A stretch of DNA of 64,000 bases from Malus domestica. Taxonomy: Eukaryota; Streptophyta; Magnoliopsida; Rosales; Rosaceae. The stretch spans positions 36,696,001 to 36,760,000 of the forward strand of contig NC_091667.1 in NCBI RefSeq assembly GCF_042453785.1. The letters are read 5' to 3'. This document shows, piece after piece, positions 22,780 to 32,102 of this stretch. The notes under the pieces were generated by a model. That model saw only the letters and a list, made by a program, of their open reading frames with translations, made no database searches and was not told the origin of the DNA. Position numbers and translations under genes: made by a program. Every line of letters begins with the position of its first letter. Position 1 is the first letter of the stretch.

Positions 22780-23991
22780 ATGGCAGCATCATCTTCCCTC
22801 CCAGTGGTGGGTAGTCGCCTGGGGAACCGGCGGCTTGCAGCTCTCGCTCTCTGCCTTGTATTGCTCATCGATATTACTACCACTACTTTGGTATTGGCTT
22901 CCAACAAGGGAAGAGGCCGCGGTGCAAATAAAGGTGCTACAAAGAAAGGTGGTGGTGCACACAGAGGTGGTGGTGCACACAAAGGTGGTGGTGCACACAA
23001 AGGTAGCGGTGCACACAGAGGTGGCGGTGCACAAAAAGGTGGCGGTCGAAAAGGTAGTGCACCTGTAACTGCTGGCGGCAAGCCCGGTGGTGTCGTACAC
23101 GCTGGTGGTTTAGCACCTACTGCCGGCGGCAGCGTCCCAGCTCCTGGAGGTGGCGGATCCATCACATACCACGGAGGGCCTCTCATGACCGGCGACATTA
23201 ACCTTTCCATCCTATTTTACGGCCAGTTCACAGCCGAACAAAAGAACGTTATCCGGAGTTTCCTGAGATCCCTCGAGAACACGGAGAACGATCACGTCGC
23301 CGCCGTGCACAGGTGGTGGGACGTCATCGAGAGCTACCAATTGTTCGCTGGTCCAAACCCCGGTAAAGGTACTCCACCCAGACTCCGGATCAAGGTGGGG
23401 GCCCAGCAGAGCGACGACAAGTACTCGATCGGAAAAGTGATAACCTTTGAGTTCATCAAGAGACTGGTGAATAAGGCCGGCTCCGGAAAGCCCAACACTA
23501 TTAACGTGATCTTCACAGGGAGCCAAGTGACGGTGCACAGCTTGTGCCGTGGCAAATGCTATGAGCACGGCTTGATTGAGAACAGACCCTACCTCGTCGT
23601 CGGAAACCCTGAAATCGAGTGTCCCGGGGCTTGCGGTTGGCCATTCCAGAGGCTGGACTACGGTACTCCTAATCAAGTGACGGTGAAGCCCCCCAACAGC
23701 AACATGGGCATTGACGCCATGCTCTTAAACTTCGCCTCCGGCTTGGCTGCCACCGTCACGAACCCATTCAACACTGGATTCTTCAAGCCGGGACGAAAGA
23801 GCGACCCCGTCGAGGCCGCCACCGCTTGCGAAAACATCTTCGGAAGCGGAGCTGTCCCAGGGAAGACTGGCAAGGTTGAGGTCGACCGCGCTACTGGTGG
23901 GTCTTACAATGCCGTGGGAGAGAAGGGCATGAAGTTCATGCTCCCCGCCGTCTGGAACCCACGAACTTCCTCCTGCTGGACGGCCATGTAA
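22780..23991 (+). CDS. EXORDIUM-like (PHI-1 family) secreted protein with His/Gly repeats
   Basis: One exon of 403 codons. Residues 1-40 form a signal peptide with a hydrophobic core (LAALALCLVLLIDITTTTLV). Residues about 43-90 form a low-complexity stretch of hexapeptides GGGAHK/GGGAHR. The conserved phosphate-induced/EXORDIUM domain follows from about residue 125: GPLMTGDINLSILFYGQFT, HRWWDVIESYQ, the Cys-rich C-R-G-K-C and ECPGACGWPF, and the C-terminal MLPAVWNPRTSSCWTAM. EXO proteins are apoplastic and promote cell expansion in response to brassinosteroid and carbon status; their biochemical activity is unknown. The His/Gly insert is not a feature I know from Arabidopsis EXO proteins. An antisense open frame across the repeat is an artefact of the GC-rich codons. 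Confidence 0.93.
   Translation: MAASSSLPVVGSRLGNRRLAALALCLVLLIDITTTTLVLASNKGRGRGANKGATKKGGGAHRGGGAHKGGGAHKGSGAHRGGGAQKGGGRKGSAPVTAGGKPGGVVHAGGLAPTAGGSVPAPGGGGSITYHGGPLMTGDINLSILFYGQFTAEQKNVIRSFLRSLENTENDHVAAVHRWWDVIESYQLFAGPNPGKGTPPRLRIKVGAQQSDDKYSIGKVITFEFIKRLVNKAGSGKPNTINVIFTGSQVTVHSLCRGKCYEHGLIENRPYLVVGNPEIECPGACGWPFQRLDYGTPNQVTVKPPNSNMGIDAMLLNFASGLAATVTNPFNTGFFKPGRKSDPVEAATACENIFGSGAVPGKTGKVEVDRATGGSYNAVGEKGMKFMLPAVWNPRTSSCWTAM
22936..23058 (+). repeat. 18-bp coding tandem repeats (GGGAHK units)
   Basis: About six units of GGTGGTGGTGCACACAAA and near variants run in frame, giving Gly-Gly-Gly-Ala-His-Lys/Arg. The first copies are the most alike, which suggests recent slippage expansion. 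Confidence 0.85.
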
Positions 23992-24268
23992 TGTAAATTA
24001 TATATCTCGATCGGTTAAATACAAGCATGCATGCAATGGGAAGAAGAACGTTACGTACAGTACTAGTCCTGAGTCCTGGGTCCTGCGCCCTGACTGATGA
24101 TAGTACTCCCCCAATCCCTAACATCCCAATCCCCATGATGATCAGGTGTTACTTAATGCTTGATCCGTGTAATTTTTCCTTTTTTGTAATTTATTATTTA
24201 ATTGTGTCCGTCCGCCTGACATGACTACAAATCATGCATGAATTCTGACCTAGCTCCAATATCCCAAT

Positions 24269-24416
24269 GGGATGTGTTATCCACACACCCCTATTTACTT
24301 CTCACACATCTTTTGTTAATTTTTATCCGTTGATTTTCTTCAATTCATCCGATCCAACAGTTGAAAATTAGAAAGGTGTGTGAGAAGTAAAAAGGGGTGT
24401 GTGGATATCACACCCC
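24269..24416. mobile_element. 148-bp fold-back MITE with 9-bp target duplication
   Basis: Ends GGGATGTGTTATCCACACAC and, reversed, GGGGTGTGATATCCACACAC, with about 40 bp of near-palindromic arms meeting in a short AT-rich centre. Exact flanking 9-mers TATCCCAAT lie at 24260-24268 and 24417-24425. This fits a Mutator-type MITE. Confidence 0.9.
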
Positions 24417-24425
24417 TATCCCAAT

Positions 24426-24900
24426 TTTTCATTTAAATTGGAGCTAGAGACCTGGAGGGGATCTTTGCCATAGTATTAATTAGTAACCGAACAATGGAGA
24501 AATTTTTAATTGTGACGGGAACACAAATAGTACACTACATGTTTTAATAGGAGTGGTAAAAAAATTTATTTTTTAAATTATTAACTTTTTAGCACACATA
24601 TTACATTATTTTGTATAGTGACACGTGATGTACCACTTTGTGTACCGATCACAATAAAAATCTCTCCACACAATAGTGGATGCATGCATGGATGGTGGTA
24701 CAGATCGAACCAGGCACCAATTGAAATTGGTAAGTGAAAAATTAGACAATTCAAGTTACAAGAGCAAGCTAATTCCTTCTTGTACAACGACAACAAGGGT
24801 ACCCTATAAATATATTGTATTGACCTAGCTATAAAAGCAACTAATCATATTTACCTATATCCTAGCCATGCCAAATATGTATAGATTATTCTCACGGAAA
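24426..24900. other. Intergenic, nothing recognised
   Basis: AT-rich sequence without gene or repeat ends that I can identify. Confidence 0.4.
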
Positions 24901-24901
24901 T

Positions 24902-25098
24902 GGATCCTAGCAGGATCCTTTCCTGAGGATCTGAGGATTTCATAATCATGTTCGTCTATCGTATATTGTGCAGTCAGAAATCATTTTAAATTTAAAATTT
25001 AAAATTAAATATAAATGATATCTAACAAAAATTGATCACACAATGTACGATGAAATGACATGATTACAGAATCTTCCGGATCCTCATGAAAAGGATCC
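24902..25098. mobile_element. Fold-back MITE with GGATCC-containing ends
   Basis: The left arm (GGATCC...GGATCCTTTCCTGAGGATC...TAATCATG) and right arm, reversed (GGATCCTTTTCATGAGGATC...TAATCATG), are inverted copies of about 60-70 bp around an AAATTTAAAATTTAAAATT-type centre. The target duplication was not resolved. Confidence 0.7.
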
Positions 25099-25621
25099 GT
25101 ACATGCCGTACGTGCCAATCAGACCATCGAGACACGTGTGTGTGTATATATTATAGGCTTAAATTAATTGACTGGGACCTTGGACTTGGATTTTTATTTA
25201 TTTATTTTGGTTGAGCAATCGGGAATCGGCAAGGAAAGAGACAGTTATATCGATTTCGATACACTGGACTGAAGGGCCGAAGTTGTCAACGACAAGTAAA
25301 ATAATGACGCACGTATAAATTATTCTCCCTTTTTTTTTTTTTTTTTTTCCTTGAACGATTATGATTAAATTACGTTATCATCTTGTGCTACTTTTTTTTT
25401 TTTATATAAAGAGAAAAAGATTAAGTGGAGAATGTAAGAAAAAGAGAGAGAAATAGAAAGAGAGAGAATCATAGTCCAAATTATTCAAGACGAGGATTCA
25501 TCCATTTAAGTACCAACCTCGTATGCAAAGCCAGAGAGCATGGTCAACTTTAATAATCTGATTTAAATATAAACTCAGCGATTTTTTTTAAGATGATATT
25601 AACACCTCAAGCCCCGATTCA
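25099..25621. other. Intergenic with homopolymer and GA tracts
   Basis: It holds long T runs near 25330-25350 and 25392-25403 and a GA-rich stretch near 25440-25470. No gene seen. Confidence 0.4.
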
Positions 25622-25626
25622 AACCC

Positions 25627-26067
25627 TGTAAGAATATGATCATAAATATGAATCTATGAACTTAGTTATTGGTCTTGAGATTGAATGGGAAGTCTTATTG
25701 GGAATGGATTTTGCAATCCATATTACACTGGACTACTATCTAAGGGATTAGTTTCCTATAAGGATTCTAATAGGGGAATCCTTATGGGATTTGGCAAGGA
25801 TTATGTAGTGTGTATATATAGTGGCCTCTGCTTTCACAGTTGATATGCTCGATTACAGACTAAGACCTATTATTAGTTAAGAGCAAATCCGATTATTGGA
25901 GAGAGGAGAAGGTGCATTGCAACCTTACAGGGAAACTTGGACATCGCTGCTTCTTTGAGTTCATCTGTAGGTATGATCTTCTCATTACATTAGTTTAATG
26001 AACATCAATTTGTGTTTTGATCACAGTAATTCATATTACTTGCTCTTGGTTTGTGTTTCATCTAACA
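25627..26067 (+). repeat. 5' LTR of the copia-type element
   Basis: A 441-bp TG...CA repeat. It contains TGTGTATATATAGTGG, a likely TATA region. It is about 60 bp longer than its partner at 28453-28833. Confidence 0.9.
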
Positions 26068-28015
26068 TGTGGTATCAGAGCCTTAATCACAAGTTTATGA
26101 ATTCTGTTATTAAAATCAATGGGTTATGTAGCTTAAATAAATTTGCCTTATGTTTCAACCTAGAGGAATCGAACTCGGGTTCCGGTATGTGGTTTTTATG
26201 AATAACAAAACGTGTTTTTAAAATATTACCATTAAAACTTTTCCAAAAGTTTTTCTTTTCCGTTGGACTTCCTGCAAAATCATTGGTCTTGGTTCTCTCC
26301 CCAATTTGGGATTTTTCGATTACATAAATCACAAACATGAGCCATAAATCTCTAAACTATTGTTTTCAATTTGGATGATTATATTCGCTGCGCTATTTCA
26401 AATTGAAACTCATCTGCAAGAGGTATGTTTGATGATTTATGTTGATTTATCAGTATTGGCATACCTATTTTGATGCATAGTTTGAACCGAGGTTTTCTGT
26501 TTGAGTTTTGAAATACCAATATCGAAATCAAAGAAAAATCCAAACTAATTAAAACTGCCAGTTAGGAATTCTTAAGCAATAGATGACCAATCACATATAA
26601 GGCTATAATTTTCCAATATCTTGCAAAGTCATGATCTTCTGATTCTGATGATCGTTTTATTGTGATATTACATCATTATGCATGAGACATCTATTGGTTG
26701 TCTATTGTTGCATATTTCTTCGCTGAATCTACATGAGTTCTAAATAAGTCAGTTTTTCTATATATGCTTATCAGCTATTAGTTGTTAAGTCTATATGTAT
26801 GAATTATTGATGTAAGTTATGATGTGCAATCTGCAAAAGGAAATCAGGAACCTAATTGGTTCATGTTTGTGATTTCGTCTGCAATATCTGCAATATCATT
26901 GAAGACATTGAACTTAGCTAACATCCCAATCCTTACTGGAGGAAGTAATTACAAGAAATGGAGACGTGATATTGGATTGCTGTTGACTATAAATGAGTAT
27001 GACATTGCCATTGATACTCCAAAACCAATAATCACAGACCAGAGTACTAGAACAGAGAAAATAGACAATGAAAGGTGGATGAGAGCCAACAAGGTGGCAC
27101 TCTTCATCCTGGAAAGTGGCATGACTGATACAATTCGTGGAGGCATCAAAAGACATGAATTAGCTACTGAATATTTGAGTGCAATTGAGAAGAAATTCAA
27201 GGAGTTTCAGAAGGCTGAAATCAATCAATACATGGCCTTACTGACAACCTATAAAATTGATAGGTTCAATTCGAGATCACATACTGAAGATGACTGATGC
27301 TCCTGAGAAGTTGAACTCAATGGATGTCAATATTGGAGAAAAACAGTTGATTTTCATGATTCTCCAAGCTCTTACAATCAAATACTCTCAGCTGAAGGTG
27401 TCTTATAATACACAAGACAAGAGTTAGGATATAAATGAGCTCATCGCACAATGTGTTCAAAAGAAGACTCGGCAAAAGCAAGAAAGAGGCAAGGATTGTG
27501 AATTTTGTGCAAGGAGGAAAGGGGAAGAAATTCAACAATGTTGGAAATAATTTAGGTAAGAATTTCAAGTACTCCAAACCTTCTGATCAGACTGGTACTT
27601 CTGCTAAAATATTTGATATTTCTAAAGGGTCTAACAATCTTAAACCAAAAATTAAAAATGTTGCCAAGCTTAAGTGTTTTTTCTGCAAAACTCGAGGTCA
27701 TCTAAGAAATGATCGTGAACTGTTTAAGGATTATTTGAGAGCTAATGGCAAATAGGTAGTTAATGTCTGTGAAAAGTCTTTTGATCAGTGGGAGTAGTTT
27801 GTTATTCTGTTTTACAAAGAGCAATTGTTGCATTAAGGACAGTTGCAAAATAAAGTTTGAGAAGTGCTGCTACTGTGAAGTTCGAAAAGCTGGTGTGGCA
27901 GTAATGTTCTTCTCTAAAGTTAAGTTTATGTTTAGCTAGTTTAATTATCAATTAGTATAATTGTTAGCTAGGTTTATTGCATTCAGAGATTCAATTTTTG
28001 TAATTGATTGGTTAG

Positions 28016-28059
<44 letters not shown>

Positions 28060-28060
28060 T
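28016..28060. repeat. (TA)n/(TG)n microsatellite inside the copia-type element
   Basis: A TA run followed by about 14 TG units, located in the non-coding interior. Confidence 0.8.
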
Positions 28061-28452
28061 TTGGATTCAGTTTGATGCTTTGAGAATCTTTGTGATTTGA
28101 CTTGAGTAGTTGGTTGAATTCATATATTGGTAATTCATTATATTGGAATGAATTACTAGTTGATAGTTTTACTATTTGTTAGACTGAATTGTTTCAAATT
28201 AAGTTGAGGAATAGTGGGAGTGGATATTTAGGTCCACTGATGTCAGTTTGATCATAATGTTATAAGTGCAAATTGAACATAAGTAATCTGAGGGCATCAG
28301 TTACATGTTGGTTGTGACTGTAAGCTTTTATTCTATGTTTTGAGATGTACATATAGATTGTTTATGATGTTACTCAAAAGGCTTGGTGATCACCATATGG
28401 TAGATCTTGATAGAACTAGTTTACTTGGTTCATACTTGCTCAAGTGGGAGAA

Positions 28453-28833
28453 TGTAAGAATATGAGCATAAGTATGAATCTATGAACTTAGTTATTGGTC
28501 TTGAGATTGAATGGGAAGTCTTATTGGGAATGGATTTTGTAATCCATATTACACTGGACTACTATTTAAGGGATTAGTTTCCTATAAGGATTCTAATAGG
28601 GGAATCCTTATGGGATTTGGTAAGGATTATGTCGTGTGTATATAGTTGCTTCTGCTCTCACAGTGGATATGCTCGAATACGGACTAAGACCTATTATTAG
28701 TTAAGAGCAAAACCGATTACTGGAGAGAGGAGAAGGTGCGCTGCAACCTCGCACATTAGTTTAATGAACATCAGTTTGTGTTTTGATCACAGTAATTCAT
28801 ATTACTTGTTCTTGGTTTGTGTTTCATCTAACA
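28453..28833 (+). repeat. 3' LTR of the copia-type element
   Basis: A 381-bp repeat beginning TGTAAGAATATGAGC and ending ATCTAACA, next to the AACCC target duplication. Confidence 0.9.
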
Positions 28834-28838
28834 AACCC

Positions 28839-29396
28839 TGCATTATTCAATTTTAACACTCTCAAGAGGATCAAAAAGGAGGTTGCACTTGTTTTCCAAA
28901 TTCTCAAAATTAATTGTTTCAACCTTATTCTTCTGAGAGTGAGTGAGTGAGTGAGTGAGTGAGAGTACGAGGGAAGGAAATAGCAAAGTGAGGGAGAATT
29001 AGCATAAAACCTATCATTTCATAAACAACCAGCTGCTACATCTGCATCTGGGAAAATAAGAAGACCAAAACCATAGATACATAGACAGACATATGATTTG
29101 CAAATTTAAAGGTAGCTGCTGCAATTATTCAAATATTTATTTGTGCACATGATGATACATGTTACAAGTTACCCAGCTTACATGTAATTCGCATCTACAT
29201 GTATGCTCACGATGATGACCCATATCATATCATATCATGCACTCACCACTCTCCACTACATTGACCATATGCCTGTCTCTCATCACAAGAAGAAATCAGA
29301 GGTACCTAAATTGGAAAAAACCCAACCAAATCCAATCCAAGTAACACAATTTTTATTACTCTTCAACTGTCAAATCTCCTCCTCTCCCTCGTCCTG
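28839..29396 (-). other. 3' flank of ITPK1 with GAGT microsatellite
   Basis: A (GAGT)n tract of about 26 bases lies near 28940-28965, and ATCATATCATATCATATC occurs at about 29222. The part nearest 29396 should be the 3' UTR of the minus-strand ITPK1. No other gene. Confidence 0.5.
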
Positions 29397-30512
29397 CTAC
29401 TCCTCCTCATGACCCCTGTTTTGTTTGACATCGGACTCGAAACTGGTAGCACCTTCTTCTTCCTTAAGCTGCTGCAGCTCCTTTTGTTTTTGGGGATGGC
29501 TACTAGTTGAAAGCAGATTCAGCAAAAAGTCTGTAAAGGCATGCTCATAGTTAGGCAATTTGGCGTACCCAGGAAAGTAATTGATGTCGATCACAAAATA
29601 GCTGTTGGGGTCCTTCGAATCTCTTATCATGTCAAAGTTGAAGAAGTTGAGTTTGAGGCCCACGCGTATCCCCTTCGCCGCCTCCTCAACAAACTCCAGA
29701 GGTGGCATTTCGTGAGGATCATGAGCCAGATTATGCTCGTCATTCGCCGAATTTGATATCTGCGAAAACGGAAGCACCGCTTCTTCTAATGCGGTCACCC
29801 GCTCCTTCGAAATGTCCGGCAGCGACCTCCGCTTGACGCACTGGACGTGCTCCCCAATCGCGTAACCCTTGAACACCACCCCGCCGTGGTTCACAAACTG
29901 TTGCAGCAAAATGGGACTCTTAGTATCGGCTAGAAGACTGCGCAACCCCTTGGGGCTAAAAATCAAACACATCTCGTGCGACTTGGTGCTGCCATTCGCC
30001 AGTAATGGCTTTGCAATCACCGGAAACTCCAACCCGGCCAACAACTTAGTCTCTTCTTCGCCTTCCGGGTAATGATCAACCAGCACCTGTTTGGGCACCG
30101 AGATCTTCGATTGGAACTTGTCGCCTGACTGACGCGGCTTCAATTCAAAGGCGGCCAAGACGTCGAGCATGGAGACCCGATTGTGGAGGCGCTCGATGGA
30201 CTCGGGCGGGTCAAGAATGAGCGTTTGGGGATACTGGGACGAGTATTCTCTGAGGTGTTGGTTCCAGTGGGGGCCATAGATCTTGTGGATGATGCAATCG
30301 AAGGGGCCTTGCTCGATCAGGGTCTTGGCGGTGGTGGTGGAATCGGGGATTGAAATGGGGACGAAATCGATGCCGTATCGGGAGGCATGGTCGAGGAGAG
30401 AGGGCTGGATGAAGGTCTGCTCTTTTTTGGGTGCGAATGCGTACCCGATGCGGTAGCGACGGACCGGTGCTGCTTCTGATTCTGATACTAGTGACTTTGT
30501 GCTTGGCGCCAT
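29397..30512 (-). CDS. ITPK1: Inositol-tetrakisphosphate 1-kinase 1-like
   Basis: A single-exon gene of 371 codons, as in Arabidopsis ITPK1 (At5g16760). The enzyme phosphorylates inositol tris- and tetrakisphosphates and also makes InsP7, linking phytate synthesis to phosphate sensing. The fold is ATP-grasp. Motifs: an N-terminal YRIGYAFAPKKEQTFIQPSL; HKIYGPHWNQHLREYSSQYP (inositol phosphate binding); LDPPESIERLHNRVSML; FPVIAKPLLANGSTKSHEM (nucleotide-binding lysine); LLQQFVNHGGVVFKGYAIGE; and the metal-binding FVIDINYFPGYAKLPNYE near the C-terminus. The C-terminal ~40 residues are charged and low in complexity. It is longer than Arabidopsis ITPK1 mainly at the ends. A TATA-like TATATAG (reverse strand) lies near 30595. 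Position continues the conserved block. Confidence 0.95.
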   Translation of the reverse strand: MAPSTKSLVSESEAAPVRRYRIGYAFAPKKEQTFIQPSLLDHASRYGIDFVPISIPDSTTTAKTLIEQGPFDCIIHKIYGPHWNQHLREYSSQYPQTLILDPPESIERLHNRVSMLDVLAAFELKPRQSGDKFQSKISVPKQVLVDHYPEGEEETKLLAGLEFPVIAKPLLANGSTKSHEMCLIFSPKGLRSLLADTKSPILLQQFVNHGGVVFKGYAIGEHVQCVKRRSLPDISKERVTALEEAVLPFSQISNSANDEHNLAHDPHEMPPLEFVEEAAKGIRVGLKLNFFNFDMIRDSKDPNSYFVIDINYFPGYAKLPNYEHAFTDFLLNLLSTSSHPQKQKELQQLKEEEGATSFESDVKQNRGHEEE

Positions 30513-30773
30513 ATCTTCCTCCTCCTCCTTCCTGATGGACCTGATTTGCTTTTTTGCTTGTATGGTATTTGCTATGGTAAGAATGAGTCCGCGTATATAG
30601 TCGCGCTGCCGTTACCTTTGGTGGACGCCACCCACTTTTTTGGGGGTGGGGTACAATCCCATATTTTATTCTTTTCCCTTTACCCTTTGCACCGTCCATC
30701 TTTATAATAATTGTTGATAGGAAGAATATTTTTGTAAATCATGTTGTCTGCCACTAAAGATCAGATGATATTA

Positions 30774-30903
30774 TTCACTTTAACGAAAAATCATATTTTT
30801 ACATTAAAAAATCAATCTTGATTCTATTCACTTTACCCTTTATTTTGTCCTTATCATTAAAACTCAAAGTTTTTCAGCCATTTTTCATTAGTTTTCCTTA
30901 TTT
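30774..30903 (-). repeat. Dispersed repeat B, copy 3
   Basis: A reverse-strand copy of the repeat at 12209 and 17802. It shows CACTTTAACGAAAAATCATA, ATTAAAACTCAAAGTTTTTC and ATTTTTCATTAGTTTTCC. It lies upstream of ITPK1. Confidence 0.65.
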
Positions 30904-30949
30904 TTTATTAGTAGTACAACACATGATTAATTAACGTGCTTATTTTTTA

Positions 30950-31158
30950 GGATAAGGATTGTTTGCCCTCCCACTTCCGTGCCTTCCTGTTTGTGTGGTC
31001 ATGGTTAAGACACGTTAACATTTTATATTACTATTCATTTTTGTCTTATTATCTCTATAAAAAAATAATATAAAATATTGACATGGCTTAACCGTGACCA
31101 CACAAAACAGGAGGACACGGGAGAGCACCGGAAGTGGGAGGGCAGACAATCGTTGTCC
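30950..31158. mobile_element. 209-bp MULE-type MITE with 9-bp target duplication
   Basis: The ends GGATAAGGATTGTTTGCCCT and, reversed, GGACAACGATTGTCTGCCCT continue as inverted arms of about 80 bp (CCCACTTCCG, GTGTGGTCA, TATTATA). The exact 9-bp duplication TATTTTTTA flanks it at 30941-30949 and 31159-31167. Confidence 0.92.
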
Positions 31159-31167
31159 TATTTTTTA

Positions 31168-31730
31168 TTGTTAGCACATCATATGATTTACAAATGTAGT
31201 CTAAAAAGTTGGTATACCTAATATTTCTTTAATAAATAGAAGGGTAATGTTAATGATACTAACTTTAGTGACAAAATTTGCAAACTAAATGATGTATCAC
31301 TAAATTTGCAAACTAAATGATGTGTCACTAATAAGAATGAATACATTTATCAACGGTTAAGTAATACACCAATCATCAACTTTCATATCCTCTAGTTTTC
31401 AAAATTTTGTATACAAATTTAGTTTTCCTAGCATTTACCGACTAAAAAGGAATAGGAATCGGATTTTGGGATGCTCAGCCTCAGATGCTGAATTGAAAAA
31501 GAAAAAGAAAAAGAAAAAGAGTAGATGCTTTACTCTATTTTTTTTTGAAGTTATGCTTAACATCTGTAAGCACTGTTCAATATCCACCGAGATTCAAGTT
31601 CCCCATACATCATTTTTTTTGAAAAGAAGTTCCCCATACATCATACACCTAAGAAAAGGTTCCATATATTTCACATAGCGTACGTATAAGCACTGTTCAA
31701 TATGTTAACAAACCATTGCATTCATACGCT
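31168..31730. other. Intergenic, small direct repeats only
   Basis: CTAAATGATGTRTCACTAA occurs twice near 31287 and 31316. TTCCCCATACATCAT occurs twice near 31599 and 31629. AAGCACTGTTCAATAT occurs near 31569 and 31688. No gene. Confidence 0.5.
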
Positions 31731-32102
31731 TTAACTCAACGCTGTCAACCTGCAAAGGGATACAGATTCCAGTATTCTCAGGTCAGTTTATCAAACAGGT
31801 TCAGAATCCTCAACCCAAACCCTTGAACATGACAACATGGGCTTATGATCAGTAAAACTCTGCCATCCTCAATTCTAAGTTATAGTATCAGTATTAGAAT
31901 CCATGATTCAATTTATTTCCCAATTAGATCATATGGCCCCTCAGCAGATCCCTGTCCAGCATTAATGCTTTTGTTTTCTGCACAGTGAAAAGTGTCTTGA
32001 TTGGAAAGACCAAAATCTTCAAAAGTAGCAGTTTTCAGAGGTGGCTCATTTTTAGGAATACCTCTATTAAATTTGTGTACAATTTACTATCAGGAAACAT
32101 AC

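Larger units (their letters stand above)
25627..28833 (+). mobile_element. Ty1/copia-type LTR element keeping gag only (non-autonomous, broken)
   Basis: A 3.2 kb element with direct terminal repeats (25627-26067 and 28453-28833), both starting TGTAAGAATATG and ending CATCTAACA, inside an AACCC target duplication (25622-25626, 28834-28838). A primer-binding site TGGTATCAGAGCC, complementary to initiator Met tRNA, follows the left repeat. A purine-rich AAGTGGGAGAA precedes the right one. The interior has copia-type gag sequence and a zinc-knuckle-like region but no protease, integrase or RT. It is broken, with at least two breaks in gag. The LTRs differ at roughly 5% of aligned sites by eye, plus one ~60-bp length difference. 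Under common plant rates that suggests a few million years. Confidence 0.9.

Noticed and set aside
22620-23676. Long minus-strand ORFs opposite the EXORDIUM-like gene, including a Pro/Ala/Cys-rich one
   Set aside because: They come from GC-biased codons and the tandem repeat on the other strand; no independent start context or homology.
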